NCBI RefSeq assembly: GCF_026151205.1
Contig: NC_087076.1
Span: 17,267,919 to 17,331,918 of the forward strand
Length of the DNA: 64,000 nucleotides
Direction of reading: 5' to 3'
Origin: Bolinopsis microptera
Lineage: Eukaryota > Ctenophora > Tentaculata > Lobata > Bolinopsidae
This document shows, piece by piece, positions 61,601 through 64,000 of this stretch. The first letter of the stretch is position 1. Each line of letters opens with the position of its first letter. A program made the translations under genes and the position numbers. The notes beneath the pieces were generated by a model that did not search any database, was not told the DNA's origin, and was given only the letters and a program-made list of their open reading frames with translations.

Positions 61601-63678
61601 AACAAAAGTAACTACCGGACTGGTTTATATTACGTATCTTATTCTTTAGGGCAGTACACGTTGTCGTATGAGGAACATTTGCTCACCATGAGCGGATATG
61701 AGTCCCAACTTTGACACACGACTTGGGGGAGCTGATTTATTGTTAGATTGGCTAAATGATAGGAGACATCATATTAAATATTCATTATTAAATGGAAATA
61801 TTCGGAAAAGTAAGAGCATGAATGTTCATTGTTCCTGAACATTCCCAGTTAAAAAATAGTTTTTAACTCTATTCAGTGTTACCGGAAATTTCCTGAATAA
61901 GATCGGACGATTTACTTCCTGCTTAGATACAAATTAAATTTGGAAACTGAATCTTTGCTATATTTCAAAGATGTACAGTTTATACACCTTCTAAGTTTAA
62001 CTGCCATTTCTAGAAAACCTAAAACAATTCATGTAATATATAGGATTATAAAATGTATATAATTTTATACTTTTTCTCATACTTATATTATATTGTATAC
62101 AGTACACGCTGTACAAACACACACACACAAACACACTCGCAAACAAACTCTCACACTCGCAGTGTATCATGCTCAAACAATCAATGCTTCACGGTGGAAC
62201 ATGTGAACAGCTCATGAACTTCACGTCAGTTGCGTAGCAACACCGGTTACAGCAGTTAATATATTTACCATTTGTTATTAACACCAACCGAACGAGACAT
62301 CCCCTTCGATACAACAATGTGTTATTTAGTTATCAGATGATCAATATTATAGCAAACACAAGTCGACAAAATCTCCATGTATAGTATGCTGGTAATGTTT
62401 TGTCAGTAACGTTTTAGATATTGCTGTAACTTGTTGGGTGTTACTGTAACGTTTTAGATATTGCTGTAACTTGTTGGGTGTTACTGTAACGTTGGAGTGG
62501 TGTTACACCCCTGATGTGATGCAAGATGGACCCTGACTAGATGCTTACATGGTCCTCTGAAATAAGTTAAGCGCACTTTTTCATTCAAATCTTTCACTTT
62601 ACCATTATTATATGGGAGTTGGGACACAAGGTGATCCCTTTAGCACACGTGATCAATATACACTGTGGTGAGTGGATACTGGGTTAGGATCGTACGGTCT
62701 GTTCGTTGGCTACAAATCTACTGAATAAATTTGATGCAAATTTACTAACATAAATTTGGGAAGCAGTTATTTTTTAACGACTTCAGTTTACAGAATTCTA
62801 AAAAAACTTACGGTGCATTTTCCATGGCAACATGGGTTGACAAGATGACAAGTTGTCATGATGTCATCCAAATTAGTTGTCATGGTAACAAGTATACTTG
62901 TCACGGTAACCCTAGAGGTAAAATAAGTAACCAGATATAATCTATACCCCGTACTACACTCACCTCGCTGAGAGTAGGCATGCGATGTTGGGGAGGTATT
63001 GCATAGTGGTCCTCCTCCTCAAATACTGGCGGTGGTCTTGGAGCCGGGATACTGGGTTTCTCCAACCCTTCACCTGTCTGATAGATCAACACTTCGGTTA
63101 GGCTGGGGAGGTTGCCTTGGTGTTGGGATGTCGTGAGGGGCCGGTAGTGTGATGAGTTGGATGGCATGAACCAAGAAGACCTTACTCCCGACGACTTGCA
63201 GCGCCGTCGGGTTGGGAGTGTCTGACTTTTATAGGAGGTTGGTTCCTGAAACTGTTCTTCTTTGTAACCACTCCACAATCATGGGCCTCACTTTATAGGA
63301 TACCCGCAAACACTCTATCAGGGCTCAGTTATTCCCGGATATAGTCAGACTATGCTATGATCGGGAAATAATAAAGATCATACATGTATTATCAGAGACG
63401 ACTTCAACAGTGCCCAACTAGTTTCAGTACCATTTATAATTGTAAACCTCATCCTTTTATAGTACCCTAAATCCGAATGGGAGAGTAAGGACAAGGCTAA
63501 CAACCGTGATAGCAGCTGAAAAACTAGGCCGTCAATTGACTTTAAAGGAGGTCGCGGTGAAATACAAGTGTATATCTTGTGACTCACTCGATAAGCAAGC
63601 TGAATAGCACAATAGATCTTAATGGATTTTGAGGGCCAGCTCGCCGATTTAACTAAGTTAGCCGTAGGCTCCACGGCT
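46526..63678 (-). CDS. Proline-rich phosphotyrosine/SH3 adaptor protein (5' end incomplete)
   Basis: Ten coding exons on the minus strand, in order: 63588-63678 (uncertain), 62964-63245, 59253-59409, 55009-55320, 52756-53370, 51628-51819, 50211-50441, 49871-49921, 47244-47327, 46526-46689 with TGA. From exon 59253 on, all junctions are phase 1, and each exon of the middle set is a multiple of three. About 700 residues are covered. Tyrosine motifs: DHYAIPP, VIYDDV, DIYMDM, DLYLSP, DIYQDV, NIYDAPS, NIYSVPS, DLYIDN, ELYADM, DMYPVQ, DIYTDN, PLYEDL, GFYTED, that is YxxP and YxxM types for Crk/Nck- and PI3K-type SH2 domains. Proline tracts (DDGALPPPPPDILPPP) suit SH3/WW/EVH1 ligands. The C-terminus is an SH3 domain (IFPYAATASDELNLNPGDIV, DGWYEG, GLFPGNYVE). 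The end resembles Abl-interactor (Abi) proteins; the tyrosine array resembles ADAP/SLP-76-type scaffolds. No orthologue is claimed. Two short-donor exons (GTTC) are weak. Confidence 0.8.
52756..53370 (-). CDS. Adaptor exon with coding GGA/GAA microsatellite
   Basis: A 615-nt exon of the adaptor gene. It opens DLDEIENDKESTGNLDNIYS with VPSLLGG, then runs ~160 residues of Pro runs broken by SSSSSSYHPS and APAAPP units, ending GNMPPPPPLEEG. On the plus strand the same DNA is a (GGA)n/(GAA)n array, so all six frames are open and give poly-Glu, poly-Arg and poly-Leu shadows. Only the Pro/Ser frame joins the flanking exons in phase. The donor GAAG|GTTCG is weak. Confidence 0.75.
52796..53260. repeat. 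(GGA)n/(GAA)n compound microsatellite
   Basis: About 460 bp of GGA, GAA and GGG triplets with repeated GAAGGATGATAAGAAGAA-type interruptions at ~100-130 bp intervals, which suggests larger-unit duplication of the interruption (encoding S-rich YHPS on the minus strand). Length is likely polymorphic. Confidence 0.95.
56872..58439 (-). CDS. Alternative terminal exon of the adaptor (no SH3)
   Basis: A 1568-nt open exon, 521 residues, with a good acceptor (CTGTTTGCAG) and phase 1 entry, the same as the exon at 55009-55320. The donor of 59253-59409 can therefore join either. It ends at a stop, so this choice replaces everything after VPG, including the SH3 domain, with a Ser/Thr- and Lys/Arg-rich tail. 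The start holds a TDKLTDKLTDK repeat from a short tandem duplication. One further acidic tyrosine motif is EEDDGYVSFSY. No known domain was recognised. Alternatives: the last exon of an overlapping separate gene. The long frame (521 codons in 36% GC DNA) makes it unlikely to be chance. Confidence 0.7.
58906..59123. repeat. 13-bp tandem repeat ACTAATGTCACAT
   Basis: About 16 nearly identical units, including two ACTTATGTCACAT variants spaced alike (a possible higher-order unit of ~65 bp). It lies in the adaptor intron between the exon at 59253 and the alternative exon at 58439. Confidence 0.95.
59410..60840. other. Adaptor intron, left part
   Basis: No supported exon. The flanking exons end and begin in phase 0, so none is required here. 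A short duplication (TGTTGGTTATCAACCTA) lies at ~60150-60190. Confidence 0.5.
61013..61545. repeat. G-rich minisatellite GGGTTATTGTGGGGGTTAGTTA
   Basis: About 530 bp of variants of GTTAGGGTTATTGTGGGGG with TTAGTTAGAGTTA or TTAGTTAAAGTTA. It contains many G3-G5 runs on the plus strand. The unit contains TTAGGG-like text but is not a telomere array. It lies in an adaptor intron. Confidence 0.95.
61546..62963. other. Adaptor intron, right part
   Basis: No supported exon. A ~40-bp unit (CTGTAACGTTTTAGATATTG) occurs twice at 62403-62492. A short CA-rich stretch (ACACACACACAAACACACTC) is at ~62119-62140. A run of ATGGCAACATGGGTTGACAA-like text near 62825-62900 has several imperfect repeats of GTCATGG. 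Confidence 0.6.
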
Positions 63679-63771
63679 CTGAGATCAGGGAGAGGTCAGT
63701 GCCTCAGCAGTACTAATAGTTAATTCTGGCACACAACATCCCTGCAGATAGTTGGAACTTGGAACCAACAA

Positions 63772-63960
63772 ATGATAAAACAGCAGCCTACTGAGCAGCC
63801 TACTGGGCAGTCTGCGGAGTATTCTACCTTGGTTCATGAGGTGCTTCACGCGGGAAATGTGCTGACAAATGAAATGATGTGTTATGAAAACCAATTGATG
63901 GCAAATCTATGGGACATAACAAATCTTGAAGTGATTGAAATTGAATTGCTTCAAACTTAA
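63772..63960 (+). other. Unassigned open frame at right edge
   Basis: 62 residues with QPTEQPTGQSAEYSTLVHEV and an amphipathic end. It has an ATG start and looks more protein-like than most short frames, but no domain, splice signal or partner exon was found, and it is on the opposite strand to the adaptor. It could be an exon of a gene beyond the edge, or chance. Confidence 0.2.
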
Positions 63961-64000
63961 AATTAACGATCAGTGAAAAAATACAATTAAACTTGTCAAA

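Overview
This window is nuclear DNA from an AT-rich animal genome. Every recognisable host gene is split by short spliceosomal introns with GT/AG borders, and the genes are metazoan families: cytosolic ribosomal proteins RPL13A, RPL17 and RPS20, a mitochondrial S18-family ribosomal protein, the molybdopterin synthase large subunit MOCS2B, a TGN38/46-like Golgi protein, the BAR-domain protein ICA1, and an SH3/phosphotyrosine-motif adaptor. Gene density, small introns, and the load of MITEs, LINE tails and a tRNA-derived SINE fit a marine invertebrate, possibly a non-bilaterian. I cannot name the species.

Layout. 1-10.4 kb is repeat-dominated: two tandem copies of a 1.4-1.5 kb unit carrying a piggyBac-like transposase fragment, LINE and zinc-binding-domain relics, and several MITEs. 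10.4-17.6 kb is a compact cluster of six minus-strand genes (mitochondrial S18-like, RPL13A, MOCS2B, TGN38-like, RPL17, RPS20) devoted to translation, molybdenum cofactor synthesis and Golgi trafficking. 17.6-31.3 kb is gene-poor and made of nested repeats, hairpin elements and LINE tails. 31.35-42.1 kb is an 11-exon plus-strand ICA1 gene whose introns hold a LINE fragment, a pogo-like element and a mariner-type MITE. 42.1-46.5 kb is the intergenic space between convergent genes, with a SINE and a MITE. 46.5-63.7 kb is a minus-strand gene, assembled here from about ten phase-matched exons. It encodes a proline-rich adaptor with at least thirteen acidic tyrosine motifs (YxxP, YxxM and others) and a C-terminal SH3 domain, plus an alternative stop-containing exon that would give an isoform without SH3. 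Its 5' end probably lies beyond the right edge.

The most interesting items are: the phosphotyrosine/SH3 adaptor with its alternative ending, internal exon duplication and coding (GGA)n microsatellite; a single-base frameshift in an otherwise intact MOCS2B; a non-autonomous hAT-like element present twice with perfect 8-bp target duplications; a mariner-type MITE pair whose two ends changed in concert; a degenerate ~145-bp repeat array; and a deletion-only divergent tandem copy that looks like uncorrected long-read sequence. No CRISPR, operon or prokaryotic system is present. All exon structures come from reading frames, splice signals and phase agreement, not from transcripts.
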